A stretch of 64,000 nt of DNA, taken from contig NC_089179.1 of assembly GCF_947507565.1 (NCBI RefSeq), forward strand, positions 682,001 to 746,000, in the 5' to 3' direction. Under the pieces are notes generated by a model, which was not told where the DNA came from, did no database searches, and saw only the letters and a list, made by a program, of their open reading frames with translations. The position numbers and the translations under genes are program-made. How positions within the stretch are numbered: position 1 is the stretch's first letter; every line of letters begins with the position of its first letter. Below, piece after piece: positions 1 to 10,823 of the stretch. The DNA is from Oscarella lobularis (lineage: Eukaryota; Porifera; Homoscleromorpha; Homosclerophorida; Oscarellidae).

Positions 1-317
1 TCAACCAGCTTTGATAGATGACACCAGACGCGGAAGTGTCCATGACGTCGTCTGTGACCGTCACCGGCGCGAAGAATCTTGCACTTCACAAGGGTTAGGG
101 TTAGGGTTAGAAGAAAAGGCTATCGAAAAGGCTATGGATCGTTGCAACTAAGGAAGAAGGCGAAGCTAGCTAGCTAGCTAAGGCTTCAAACCGCGGAACT
201 CGCGCAGGCGCCGATCAGATCGTATCTGGAAGATTTATCGGTCAGCTGACTACAAGAACTTTTCCAATTGGTTGCTAATAAGGCGATCGTGATTCCTTAC
301 CCGGATAGCAGAGAACA
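1..317. other. Upstream region of the LRR gene
   Basis: No coding region is seen here. It holds a short telomere-like run at 91-110 and a GCTA tandem around 165-180. It presumably carries the promoter and 5' UTR of the LRR gene that starts at 318. Confidence 0.4.
91..110. repeat. Short TTAGGG telomere-like repeat
   Basis: About three tandem copies of the animal telomere hexamer TTAGGG. The run is far too short to be a telomere and sits next to ordinary genes, so it is an interstitial telomere-like sequence or chance. Confidence 0.8.
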
Positions 318-1925
318 ATGGATATCGCGCGTTTACTCACCGTTCTGTCGGCGCTTCTAGCTTCCTTTTCGTATTCGCATGCAGTCGATCGAAACGAGAA
401 GCAGGCGGCGTCCGAGCGACGTCTCTACGACTCGCTTCGTCATCGCGCGATGGCAGCATGGCGCGAACGCATGGCGGAAATCGCAACGAACCCCCCCGCA
501 ACAAAACCGAATCAAGATGATCTGGAAGCGCTGGTCGCTTTCTACAAGAGCACCGGCGGACCGACGTGGACGAACAACAGCGGCTGGACGGACGCAATGG
601 AAGGCAGTCCGTGCGGCGTCACAAACTGGTACGGCGTCGATTGCGACGCCAGTGGTCGCGTGATCGGAATCACGCTCACTCGAAACAACCTCGTCGGACC
701 GCTACCGGTCGAGCTAGCTCGAGCGACGAATCTGGAGAACATCGTTCTCTTCTCGAACGCTCTCAGCGGATCGATTCCCCCCGAGATATTCCAATTGCCG
801 AATCTGACGCAGTTCCTCGTCGATTTCAACCAGTTCGTCGGCGAATTGCCGCGCGTTCTCGTCGCGCCGCGTCTCCAATCGTTGCTTCTCTATACGAATC
901 ATTTCAGCGGGGAGCTCCCCGCCGTTTGGAAAACGCCCGCGCTCGAGCAGCTCAACGTCGATGGGAACGAATTCGTTGGGAATATACCGGAGGGTTTGGG
1001 AAGTGCCGACAATCTTACGTCTCTCGTGCTCGCGCACAATAATCTGAGCGGAGCGTTTCCGGCGAGTCTTGCGAGTATGAAGCAGTTGAAGCAATTGTGG
1101 ATATTTTCGACGCCGAATGTGAGTGGACCGTTGCCGATTGCGTGGTCGAAGTTGCGTTTGCTTACCGACGTTCAAATTGAAGGAGTCACTGGCGCGATAC
1201 CTGAATGGATTGGTCAGTACTGGACATTGGTGCAGGTGCTCGTTCTGTCGCGAGGCAATGCGACTGGATCGCTTCCGCTGTCGCTTTGCGAGCTGCCGAA
1301 TTTGGAGCGACTCTGGCTTTTCGATCATCAGCTGACAGGTGAGATTCCCTATTGCGTCAATCAGATGGCCAGTCTTCAGTGGATCGACTTGTCGCATAAT
1401 CGTCTCACAGGAGAGATACCGCAGCAGTTTGGTTATCTCAAGAATATGACGCACTTAGCGTTGGGCGATAATCAGCTTACCGGATCCCTGCCGGATTCTC
1501 TTGGTCATCTGGAGACACTCGAGAGTCTTGATGTCTGCGTGAACATGTTGACAGGCGGAATACCGACGTCATTTAGCGCATTTTATCCGCGAATGTACTC
1601 GTTTACTATCTGCTACAACACGTTTTCTGGCCCCATACCGAGTGAACTGGAACAATTTCTGAAGCGCATCGACGACTATACCTGTCTCATGTATGGCAAT
1701 CCCTGGTCCTGTCCTATTCCGAGCTACGTGCCAAAATCGTGCGGCTGCACCTGTTCCAAGTGCAACAGCGCCGAAAATCACGCTGACTGTCGATCGTGCG
1801 TGAACAGCTCAGAAGGATGCGGCTTTTGCAATAATGGACCCAACTGCTTGCAAGGCAACGCTACTTCGCCGTATATCATCACCTGTCCCCAAGGGCAATG
1901 GGTATTCGGAACGAACGGATGCTGA
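318..1925 (+). CDS. Secreted plant-type leucine-rich repeat protein, single exon
   Basis: A 535-residue single-exon ORF. Residues 1-22 look like a signal peptide. Around residues 66-110 lies an N-terminal LRR cap with the pattern ALVAFYKSTGG, W..NNSGW and WYGVDC. This form is common in LRR proteins of plants, bacteria and protists. About 13-14 repeats follow with the plant-specific consensus L.G.IP..L, for example LTGEIP and LTGSLP. The last 70 residues are cysteine-rich (CSKCNSAENHADCRSC, then GCGFC) and resemble an animal PSI domain. No transmembrane segment or kinase domain is present, so the product is probably extracellular. Lack of introns contrasts with the split neighbours and fits retroposition or transfer. 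The ligand is unknown. The LRR and secretion calls are firm; the PSI call is moderate. Confidence 0.85.
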   Translation: MDIARLLTVLSALLASFSYSHAVDRNEKQAASERRLYDSLRHRAMAAWRERMAEIATNPPATKPNQDDLEALVAFYKSTGGPTWTNNSGWTDAMEGSPCGVTNWYGVDCDASGRVIGITLTRNNLVGPLPVELARATNLENIVLFSNALSGSIPPEIFQLPNLTQFLVDFNQFVGELPRVLVAPRLQSLLLYTNHFSGELPAVWKTPALEQLNVDGNEFVGNIPEGLGSADNLTSLVLAHNNLSGAFPASLASMKQLKQLWIFSTPNVSGPLPIAWSKLRLLTDVQIEGVTGAIPEWIGQYWTLVQVLVLSRGNATGSLPLSLCELPNLERLWLFDHQLTGEIPYCVNQMASLQWIDLSHNRLTGEIPQQFGYLKNMTHLALGDNQLTGSLPDSLGHLETLESLDVCVNMLTGGIPTSFSAFYPRMYSFTICYNTFSGPIPSELEQFLKRIDDYTCLMYGNPWSCPIPSYVPKSCGCTCSKCNSAENHADCRSCVNSSEGCGFCNNGPNCLQGNATSPYIITCPQGQWVFGTNGC

Positions 1926-2086
1926 GGAAATGACGTAAGAAGTTCTACTTCGAAGAGCGTAGATAGTACAACTTCCTTTAGCACGTGCACGAAGCGAACC
2001 CGTATCCTATAAAGAGCGTCCGGTCTCAAGATCGCCCTCTCACACTACTTCAGCTCTTCGCATCGTAGTTTCTTTACGCGAGGGTA

Positions 2087-3342
2087 ATGAGCGACAACGG
2101 TGGCGACGGCCCCAACGACGACGCGCCGATTTCGCTGCTACGAGATCGATGGCGCGCCATATTTCCCGACGAATCCTTTCCGTGTTCGCCCGACGACGCG
2201 ACGCGCGTTCTTAACGAATGCTATCAGCGCGTCTACGCGCTCGAGAGAGCGCTCGACCGCGAACGCGCAACGGTCGGCATCGTAACCGAGATCGCCGAGT
2301 TCCTCCTCCTTTCGACGGGCCCAATCGAACGCGACAATGAGGAAGCGACGCATGGCGGCGGTTCCGCTACCGCCGAAGAAAAAGGAAGAGCCGTAGAGCG
2401 ATCTCCCACGCCGCCGCAAACGCGTCACGACGACGACGAGAACACGGAAGAAAACGACGGCGAGTGGAACAAGGACAAAGAATCGGCCCCGGATGAATCC
2501 ATAAGCTGCGAGCCGGAGCACAAATCGTCGTCGTCGTCGTCGTCGTCTGGCGACGTCGAGTCGAAGCTAACTATATCTAACGGTGTTTTCGAAGGATCTT
2601 TTCGCAGAAAGGGTTGTCTTCGTCGCAACACCGGGTCTACTCTACGCGATCGCGACGTTCAGCGACGTAGTTTGTCGACGGGAAATCTTCCCCGTACCTC
2701 GAAAGTCGTATCCGAAACGGGAGTGAGAAAAGAGGGCGGAGGAGACGTTGCGTCGGCGGCATCGAGTCCTCTCTTGACGCCGTCGTCGTCCTCGCATCTT
2801 CTTCGCAAGGCGATCAGCGCAGGCGAATTCGATAGAGAGAGAAAAGGTCATCGACCGCGTTCGATGAACGTATCGGCAATCGATTTGAGACGAAAGAAAA
2901 GAAACGACGTCACTCAGCCGATGGAAGATCAGCAGAACATCTTTCTCGTTCTGCCGGACAACGCCGTCGCCGCGTCGCCGAGCGATGACATGTTCGCTGG
3001 CGGCGGCGACGGCGGCGGTTGTAGCAGCGGCGATATCTCTCCCGTACTCGAACGCACTCAGCTGACGTCACCGAAAAAGGACGGCGAAACGAAAACGGAG
3101 AGTCGAGAGATGGATAGAAAGGAATCGCGTTTTCTCGACAGCTTGTCGGGCGGAGCCGACGTCGTCGTCGTCGTCGAGGAAACGGCGACGACGACGACGG
3201 CGGAGAAAAAGAAGGAACCGACTCCTCCGACGTCGCGTGCAAATCTCGTCGATCTCGACGAAGTATCGATGGTCGTTTTCGACGATCACGACGTCGAATT
3301 GAGCAGTGGCAAATCGAGCGAGGCGTATATTGACGACGAAGA

Positions 3343-3385
<43 letters not shown>

Positions 3386-6300
3386 GACGTTGTTCTTTTC
3401 GTTTCCGAGCCTGTCGTGACGGTGCGCGAGAGGAAGGAGCGATCTCAGTCGCCGCGTTCGCGCGTTCGCGACGGCGTCCACGGGGAATCCGATTGGGCGG
3501 TCAAATTCGAAGGGGACGTCGAACCGAATACGGGTCTCGCCGAATTTTATCGAGCTTCTCTGACCGAATTGCGTTCGTCCGAAGACGAGCCGGAAGTGAG
3601 AGACCGCGAATTTGATAATAATGAAAATTATCTTGTTTTCTTTTTCCCGCTCCGGAGGACTCCGCGTTTTTGCCGCGTCGAAAGAGCGCGACTCCGAGCG
3701 GCGACCAGCTTCAGCGACACAGCGTCAGTTCTCATCTATCCGAATCGTCGGACTCGGAAGGAGTGATGAGAAAACTAATCATGTCCAGCATCCTGGATTC
3801 AGAGAAGAGCTACGTCGACTCACTTCGTCTCATATGCCAAGTAAAAAGAAAAGAAAAATCGACTCCCTTCATTACTATTACTACTCTTCTCTACATAGCA
3901 CTATCAGAAGCCTCTCTCTGCCGTAGCGACGACGTCTCAACCCCTGCTCAGCACCAAGGACTGCGACATCATTTTCTACAAACACGAAGAACTCCTACGG
4001 ACGCACTCGCGCCTCTACGACGCGCTCGAACCGCGCGTTATTAACTGGTCGGCCAATCAGAGCGTTGCAGATTGTTTTGGAATATTGGTAAGCGATCGAT
4101 CATATTCATCGGTCGTCGTCCGGTTCTCACAATGTTGTTTCGTTGGCAGATCGACATCCTACCCGTGTACAAACAATATATTGCGAATTATCCTCGCGCG
4201 CTCGAGATTCTTCTCAAGCGAAAGGCAGAAAACCAGCACTTCGCCAATTTTGTCGATGTAAGTGTAACGGGGAGGGGCCCCCCGTGACCCCGTCCTAACT
4301 AGCCTAACTAGCCTAACTAGCCTATCCGGGGACGAACCTAATTGACCGCAGCGGCACAAAGCCGTTTATTTGCGCGACCTCCTGCCGCCCGCGTTCACTC
4401 GTTGGCGAGCGCCTATTAGAGAAAGCACAGCCGAGACGAATTCCTCTCGGATCTTCCAGTCGCGTGGGGAACGACGCGTGAACGCGTGCCGAGCGTGCAT
4501 CTCGTTGCGGAGATACGGGCGCTTCGACTCAGGGGTCTCTAAGCGTTCGCCGAAAACCGAAACCGTCCCATCCGACTTTCCCAGTCTCGCGTTCTCGCGT
4601 TGTCATCATGGTGTGCGTGATCGAGAACAAATACGCGACGGTTCTATCGAACCAATGTGTCGAGGTACAGTACATGCCCCTGTACTGTACGTATTAGCGC
4701 GCGACGCGGCTTTCGCGCCACTTTGTGATGTAACAGTGTAGGCGCCTCGCACTGCCGAGTTATTAAGTGTTAGTCGAACTGGAACTCCGTCGTGCGCAAT
4801 CCCTCGCCGTTCCCTCGTTTTATATATGGCCGAAGCTAGGAGCGTCGTACCGAGACGCGGCGGCAGTAGATTCACTATGTTTGTCTTTGGTTTGATTCGC
4901 GTAAGTCGATCGGGGGGCTCCGTCGCGCCGGAGAAGGGGAGAAAAAGCAGATTTCGTGGACTTAGAGTAGTCATTCGGTGACCTTCTGCTCGTGGGCGGT
5001 CTCTCATCTCGGTCGTTTGGATTCTTTTGTCCGCAGAGCGCCGCTCAAATGAAGTCAGCGCGAATGCGAATTCCTCTCGACGGTAAAGCGAAGGGGGCTC
5101 CTTCCTTGTGGACAACTCGACTCTTATGTCTCGTCTCTAGAACTCCTTCGACGACCCGCCGAGAAACTTCAGTCCTACTCCCAAGTTTTGAAGGCACGCG
5201 ATAATCGCCTGATAAGCAAAGTGGCCACTCTAGTTCGTTTTTTTTTTTTCGTGCATTAGGATCTTCTCAAACACACGCCTGACGATCACATGGATCACGG
5301 CCAGCTGGCCGAAACGTCCGAAGCCGTATTGGATATGATGCGATCTCTTAGCCAGGGACCGGCCGATGTAAGAGAGAAACCGTCGATTAGGCGGGTGGGG
5401 GTGAAGAGGAATTCATTCTTTCGTCTTTAGACGGAGCGAGGAAAACCGCTGAAGGGGGAAGTCGTGGTCGAGCTAACCGGTGAGAACAACATTCCTCGTG
5501 TGTTTTATTAGTATAGTCGTGCGTTCATAGATAGTGGAAGGAAGTTTCGTCATCTTTGCTTGTTTGAAGACGTTCTCATGTGCGTCAAGCAGAAAGGAGC
5601 GGGGAGGTAAGCTATTCGCGATTGTTTTTCTTGTGTTCTTCGTTGAGGTTTTGTCTGGTCAAATGTAGACAGCGAAAGTACGAGTGTAAATGGTATTTGC
5701 CTCTGGCTGAATTGGCGTTTCATCCCCCACCGGAATCCGAAGGTAAAGCTCCATTGTCCTTTGGATCAATACGAACGCATTGACGTCGCGTGTCCACCAG
5801 TACCAGGCCCAGTTCCGGTCGTAAGCGAGTCCGAATTGGAGCATCTTCAGGCTAAAGTAGGCAAACTCAAACTCGCCATGCGTCAGGAACAAGCGGCAGC
5901 TGAAGTAGAACGCGACTTTAGAGAAAAAACGTTTCAAGAATTCATTTCGTTCATTCTTCGCAGGGCAAAATTGGACGAACATCGTCGGTGAAGTTAGCGT
6001 CGTCGAAACTCGATAAGCTCAAGAAGAAATTAAGAGAGCATGTAAGAATGCGGATGCGTGCAAAGGGCATCCCAGCTCGCACTAAACGCTACTCTTGCGG
6101 TGGGGATAGGAAAGCACTCTTCGTCTCATTCAACCGTGTCTTCCTCTTCGCCTCTTTGACGTCGGTGGCAAGGTGTGCGCCTTTGCGGATATGAGTTGTC
6201 TATTGGAAAACCGAGGGGGTCCGTGGTTTCTCTTTTTGCAGGTCTACACGCTGTTGTTCGCGCAGGAAAGTCAGCGACAGGTCTGGCTAGAGGCAATCAG

Positions 6301-8070
6301 CAGTGCCAAAGACACGGGTAAGACTTTATTTCTTCAAGTCGCCTCAATAAAGAATACGCCGGTCGGTTCTCCCCTTAGCTCGGCCCGTCGAAGTGACTCC
6401 CTACGAATTGGGAACGCTTGTGCAGAGATCGCGACGAGTAGGTGGTCTGTCTCGAGGTTTATTCTTAGACATATGTGATTGGTCTTTCTCAGCTGTTGAG
6501 AAGGTCTGATTCGATAAGGAGTGTCCTAATGGAAGCTGGTGAGCGTCTTGTCTCTGCTAATGCGTCCTCGTGGAAATGTGCTTCCTTTTCTTGGGTTTTG
6601 CGGTCGACCTAGACGGCGAGGATGAATTCTTGAATGGCGTACTGCAAATTCAGGTGCATTCGGCTAAGGGAATTCTGTCGTCGCGACAAGGAAGACCAGG
6701 TACCCAACGAGACTCGATTGCAATGGAATTTTTTTTTAAGGAGTTTCTCTTCTCCGTGTGTTTAGATTTGTTCTGCACTGTCGAAGTTGATAGTTATGGG
6801 CGCTTTGATCGAAAGGCCAAGACGCGCGTCGTGAAAGATTCGTTGGCTCCTTCGTGGGACCAGGTTAGCGTTCGTCTTCGTCGACGTCATCTCTCGATCC
6901 TCTCTCTTTTAGGATTTTGAAGTGGACGTTCATGGTGCGCAAACGCTCAAGATCATATGCTGGGACAAGAAGAGCCTCTTCAATGACGAAATGTGCGGAA
7001 AGGGAAAAATCGAGGTGAGCTGGAATGACAACATACGAATGTCTAAATGTTTATTATTATTTTAAAGTTATCAACTCTCGGCTTGGCTGACAACAAGAAA
7101 CACTCAACAGAAATCAATCTCATACCTAAGGTAGCCAGCTGCTACGAGATACCGCTGTACACCCGTTCATATCCGTTTTACTAGGGCTGCGTACGAGTGT
7201 CGCTATGCTACTTGTCAGGATCCCAGTCGCTTCGTCGTCCGCCGTCCGTTTCTACTGCGGGACTGTTCGCCGTTCCCATCGACGTCGTTTGCCGTCGGGA
7301 AATGACTCAAATTCCCGCCGTCGTGACGATGTGCTGCGAGGAGATTGAACAACGGGGCGTCAACGAAGTCGGCATATATCGCGTTTCTGGCGTCACGTCG
7401 GACGTGAAGAATCTAAAGGAAGCGTTTGAGAGAGGTATAAATTATGCTGGGGAGGAGTAGCTAGTGGTCACGAATCCGTTAAAGGTATCGCAGACGCGAA
7501 GAAGCTCCTGAGTGACATTGACATTCACGCCGTATCCGGCTTATTGAAAATGTATTTCCGAGAGCTGCCGGAGCCTGTGCTAACCGACGAACTCTATCCG
7601 CGTTTTGTCGAAGGAATGGGTAGGCGCACGTCCGCTAATTCCTAATTGTTTCTTTGTCTAATAATTCTATTCTGTGTAGCGTTGGCTGATCCGGAGGCGA
7701 AGCAGAGGTGCATGGCTTCGCTTATTCATTCTTTACCACCCATCAATCTGAAAACGTCCTTGTATTTGTTCAGACATCTAAAAAGGTTTCTTTATTGTTT
7801 TTGGCGTGACGTTTATCCCCTATCTCCTATTATTGCAGGATAGCCGCAAATGAGAAGGTTAATAAGATGAGTTTAAATAATCTTTCGACGGTGTTCGGGC
7901 CGAATTTGTTGCGCCCCGCGGAGAGTAACGGGCAAACGGCCGCGTTGGAGGCCATGTCCTACGTTGGCATTCTTCTCAACTTGATCCGCTTGCCAAACGA
8001 AATGTTACAAGTGGACGAAAATCATGTTAGTGGTGATGACGCCTTTCGTACTACACCCGAAGAAGTGTGA
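2087..8070 (+). CDS. BCR: BCR-type RhoGEF/RhoGAP (coiled coil, DH, PH, C2, RhoGAP)
   Basis: A multi-exon gene. Residues about 17-75 (RWRAIFPDESFP, then ERALDRERATVGIV) align with the oligomerisation coiled coil of vertebrate BCR. A long Ser/Asp-rich linker follows, including an Asp run near 3340-3385. The DH domain starts near 3770 (SILDSEKSYVDSLRLICQ) and continues in the exon after 3900 (ATTSQPLLSTKDCDIIFYK). PH parts follow at 5670-6300 (YECKWYLPLAELAF), C2 at 6600-7015, and RhoGAP at about 7200-8070 with arginine finger GIYRVSG. The first intron, 3597-3657, joins in phase. Family role: catalyses GDP exchange and GTP hydrolysis on Rho/Rac GTPases. The coiled coil favours BCR over ABR. Exon edges between about 5030 and 5210 are unresolved. 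The stop is at 8068-8070. Confidence 0.95.
4258..5030. repeat. Unusually long BCR intron with 9-mer repeat and hairpin
   Basis: This DH-region intron is roughly 770 nt, while most introns here are 45-100 nt. It has 3.5 copies of CCTAACTAG at 4294-4324. It also has a perfect 10-bp inverted repeat, GTACAGTACA at 4665-4674 and its complement at 4681-4690, around a 6-nt loop. No coding potential was recognised. It may hold an old mobile element. The 3' boundary is approximate. Confidence 0.45.
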
Positions 8071-8804
8071 GAATAGAAAAAGCGTTCTTAGTGTATTCTA
8101 ATTGGGTAGGTACTGTAAGAGAGAGAGCCAGTCTTAATTCAAGCCGCTGTAGCGTTTTTTTGTTGCTGCACGTTTATTTGTAAACGAATGGGATGCGAGA
8201 CGCGCGTGCATTTGCGACGACTGTAGTTTTGAGTTATTTTATTTGAAACAGAAAAATCGCTCTAGATACAAAAAAAGCTCACATGAGCGGCAAGATAAGA
8301 AGAGGGTGGGGACGCACGCCCTTGACTATACAACAAGACTATCTAAAATTGCGCTACAGAACCCCTCCTATTGAAGTTTTACTTCGTGACCATCGGTCCA
8401 TCAGCAGCCGGGGTGCCAGCGCTTATTGTCGTTCGATATCCCGTTTAGGGATTTCCGTTTCATTCCGGCCAGTGTGGGACGATGAGTCACGGCCATCGCC
8501 TCGACGTCTTCCCTACAGACCGTGCTTGCGCCTTGAACACCGACGTGAGGTCGGATAGGGGCCGTGACCAGCAGTTGAGACTCCAGAGAAGAAACGTGTA
8601 GAGATAATGCGGTGTACTGCCAGCCTTCCATAGAAACGTACTCCAATTGTAGCTCGTGTGATATAAAAAGGACGAAGGAGATGCCCAAGAGGAGCAAATA
8701 GAACAAAGAAGACGAGAGAAAGGGTTTGAAACCTCCCGGCGACGCACGCGCATTGAGAGGGGCTGGACATCGATGGTTCCAAGTTCCACCTTCCTTTAAT
8801 ATCT
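8071..8804. other. BCR to TIMM22 intergenic region
   Basis: 734 bp between two same-strand genes. It must contain the BCR 3' UTR and the TIMM22 promoter. Minus-strand open frames at 8401-8789 have no recognisable protein features and are not annotated. Nothing else is seen. Confidence 0.4.
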
Positions 8805-9519
8805 ATGGTTCCACCACTGTACGCTTATATGGACGAAACGAAGAACGGAGCGAACGTTGGACTAGACGTATCTGATAGTCTAGAGCGGCTGCGTAAAGGG
8901 ACACCGCTCAGCGGTCCCGTGCAGCCTCATCGATGGATGGACTTAGTCGGTCAGCGAAAAACAGGACAAGAGCTGATGATCGAGCGAGGAATGGAAAGCT
9001 GCATGTTTAAAACGGGAATAAGTTCAGTAATAGGTAAAATAAATGGCACGTGTTTTCGGATAATTAATTCATTATACTGTAGGATATGGGTTGGGTGTTG
9101 TACTCGGCCTTTTTACCGCTGGTGTCGAATCTAATGTGAGCATGGGCCCTGGTAACGTAATTCAAGAGCAGACAGTACGAGAAGTTTTTCGGGATTTACG
9201 GCAACGAGGTCACTCCTACGGAAAGAATTTTGCTGTCGTGGGAGCCATGTTCTCTTGCACGGAATGCGCTCTTGAAACGGTACGATTTTCGTACGGGAAT
9301 GACACATTTCAAGGTTTTCTACAGGTCAGAGGAAAGAGTGATAATTGGAACAGCCCTATGTCAGGATGCATTACTGGAGGTGTTCTTGGCCTAAGAGGTA
9401 TGTATACTAATCATATTATTTAGATAATTTTCTTTTGCGTAGCTGGAGTTCAGGCTGGCATGCTTGGGTGTGCTGGCTTTGCGGCGTTTTCTACCGTTAT
9501 TGACTACTATCTCAGGTAA
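8805..9519 (+). CDS. TIMM22: Mitochondrial import inner membrane translocase subunit Tim22
   Basis: Four exons at about 8805-9033, 9083-9279, 9325-9397 and 9443-9519. The diagnostic Tim22 stretch reads FSCTECALET, VRGKSDNWNSP, SGCITGGVLGLR, GFAAFSTVIDYYLR. The protein ends right after YYLR, as in human Tim22. Family role: pore subunit of the TIM22 complex, which inserts multi-spanning carrier proteins into the inner mitochondrial membrane. Four hydrophobic Gly-rich segments fit the Tim17/22/23 fold. The second intron (9280-9324, 45 nt) is a multiple of three with no stop, so an unspliced reading would wrongly add 15 residues. Start 8805 is the only suitable in-frame ATG. Confidence 0.96.
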
Positions 9520-9624
9520 GATCACAAAGAGAAGACCACAAGTGATTTTGCTCAGCAACTTTCTCTTCGGCCCACGGACATAAAGCAGTCTCCGTACAAA
9601 AAACAGTCTATGCAACTCTTATCT

Positions 9625-9630
9625 AATAAA
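9625..9630 (+). promoter_or_regulatory. Probable poly(A) signal of TIMM22
   Basis: A canonical AATAAA lies 106 nt after the TIMM22 stop and just before the convergent protease gene ends. The position suits 3' end formation. The call rests on sequence only. Confidence 0.45.
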
Positions 9631-9659
9631 TAGTCTTATTTCTTTCCAGTCCAAGTGGA

Positions 9660-10823
9660 CTAACCATAGCACAATCGATACGAAAGGACTTGGTGGATCC
9701 AGTCAAGATGACGATAGACATTCACATACACAGCCGGCTTTGAACTACTACAGTCCCTATCGCCGACACTGACAACGCCAGCAAGAGCGTGTCGATCACT
9801 CCCGTCGCCCATTGACACGATCAATGAACCGCCGCTGTCGCCATGGCAACCGTTAACACTTCCGTTGACGCACGTCATACCGGACAGATTCGTATCCGAC
9901 AAAGTATCATACTCCTGACGAACCGCTTCGCACGCGTGCGTCGTCTCGACGCTGACTTCATGAGCGATCGCACTTTGATCGGAAAAATAAGCCAATTCGC
10001 CGACTCGAACGTCGCGTGTCGGCAAGCAAATCGCCGAAACGCCGTTGCCGTTCGCGTCGAGTGAAACTGGTCGATCGAGTTCGATTAGAGCGATATCGTG
10101 CTCGACGCCGGAGACGCCGTAGCGACGATGAATGGCGGCGGTGACGATCGAGAAATTCCGTCGATTTCCGGGAACGTGCACGTGACAATTTTTCGCGGGG
10201 ATATTGTCGAAGCAGTGCGCAGCGGTGACGACCCATCGATCGTTGACGAGACTTCCGACGCACACGGGATTTGCATCGTTGAGGATTCTAAGTTGCACCG
10301 TCCAGGGCACGCGGTCGCGCACGTGTCTACTAGTATTGTAGCGTCCGCAATTGTCGACGTCGAACGTCGGCGGCGACGCCCCCGCCGATCGTCTGCAGCG
10401 AAACGACGAACGGCGAGGATTTTTCGCGAAGGTTAGCGTTAGTTTGAAGCAGTCCTGTTTCGCGAGTCTGGAAAGAATTAGTAGATTTCCTTCGCCGTAC
10501 GTCGCCGTCATCGTTTCGCGATTGCACAGCGTGCGACTGCTATTGATTTTCAGCGGCGACTCGTGCTGGATCTTTAGCCATCGGCCGCGTTTGCACTTGC
10601 CGCCGTTCTTCGCGTTCCGACGCGACGCGGCGATGAGATCGTCGACGACGACGGTGACGCGCTGGTCGCGTTTGACTGAGCGTCGGAAAAAGCACGTTCG
10701 GTTTGACGTCAAGATCAAACGACAACCGGTACGTAATGACTCGTTCGTTACGCGGCACTCGTTCGCGTTCGTCGCGACGACGAGTGCCACGACGAGCGTG
10801 CAGAGCGCGAGTTTCCTAGTCAT
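9660..10823 (-). CDS. Secreted S1-family serine protease with altered specificity pocket
   Basis: Single-exon gene. The best start is the Met at 10823, which begins a clear signal peptide (MTRKLALCTLVVALVVATNA); the open frame extends upstream to 10910. Residues 20-155 form a Cys-containing N-terminal region, possibly CUB-like. The S1 catalytic domain follows with an intact triad: VVTAAHC (His), DIALIEL (Asp) and GDSGGS (Ser). By alignment to chymotrypsin numbering, position 189 is Asn rather than trypsin's Asp, and 226 is Ala (KPAVY). The usual IVGG activation motif is absent; the segment before PWTVQL reads HVRDRV. Substrate and activation are therefore uncertain. It is convergent with TIMM22, with 140 bp between stops. 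Confidence 0.9.
   Translation of the reverse strand: MTRKLALCTLVVALVVATNANECRVTNESLRTGCRLILTSNRTCFFRRSVKRDQRVTVVVDDLIAASRRNAKNGGKCKRGRWLKIQHESPLKINSSRTLCNRETMTATYGEGNLLILSRLAKQDCFKLTLTFAKNPRRSSFRCRRSAGASPPTFDVDNCGRYNTSRHVRDRVPWTVQLRILNDANPVCVGSLVNDRWVVTAAHCFDNIPAKNCHVHVPGNRRNFSIVTAAIHRRYGVSGVEHDIALIELDRPVSLDANGNGVSAICLPTRDVRVGELAYFSDQSAIAHEVSVETTHACEAVRQEYDTLSDTNLSGMTCVNGSVNGCHGDSGGSLIVSMGDGSDRHALAGVVSVGDRDCSSSKPAVYVNVYRHLDWIHQVLSYRLCYG

Noticed and set aside
318-1925. LRR gene as bacterial or plant contamination
   Set aside because: Codon style matches the neighbouring genes and the C-terminus is animal-like, so it appears resident even if its LRR part was acquired.
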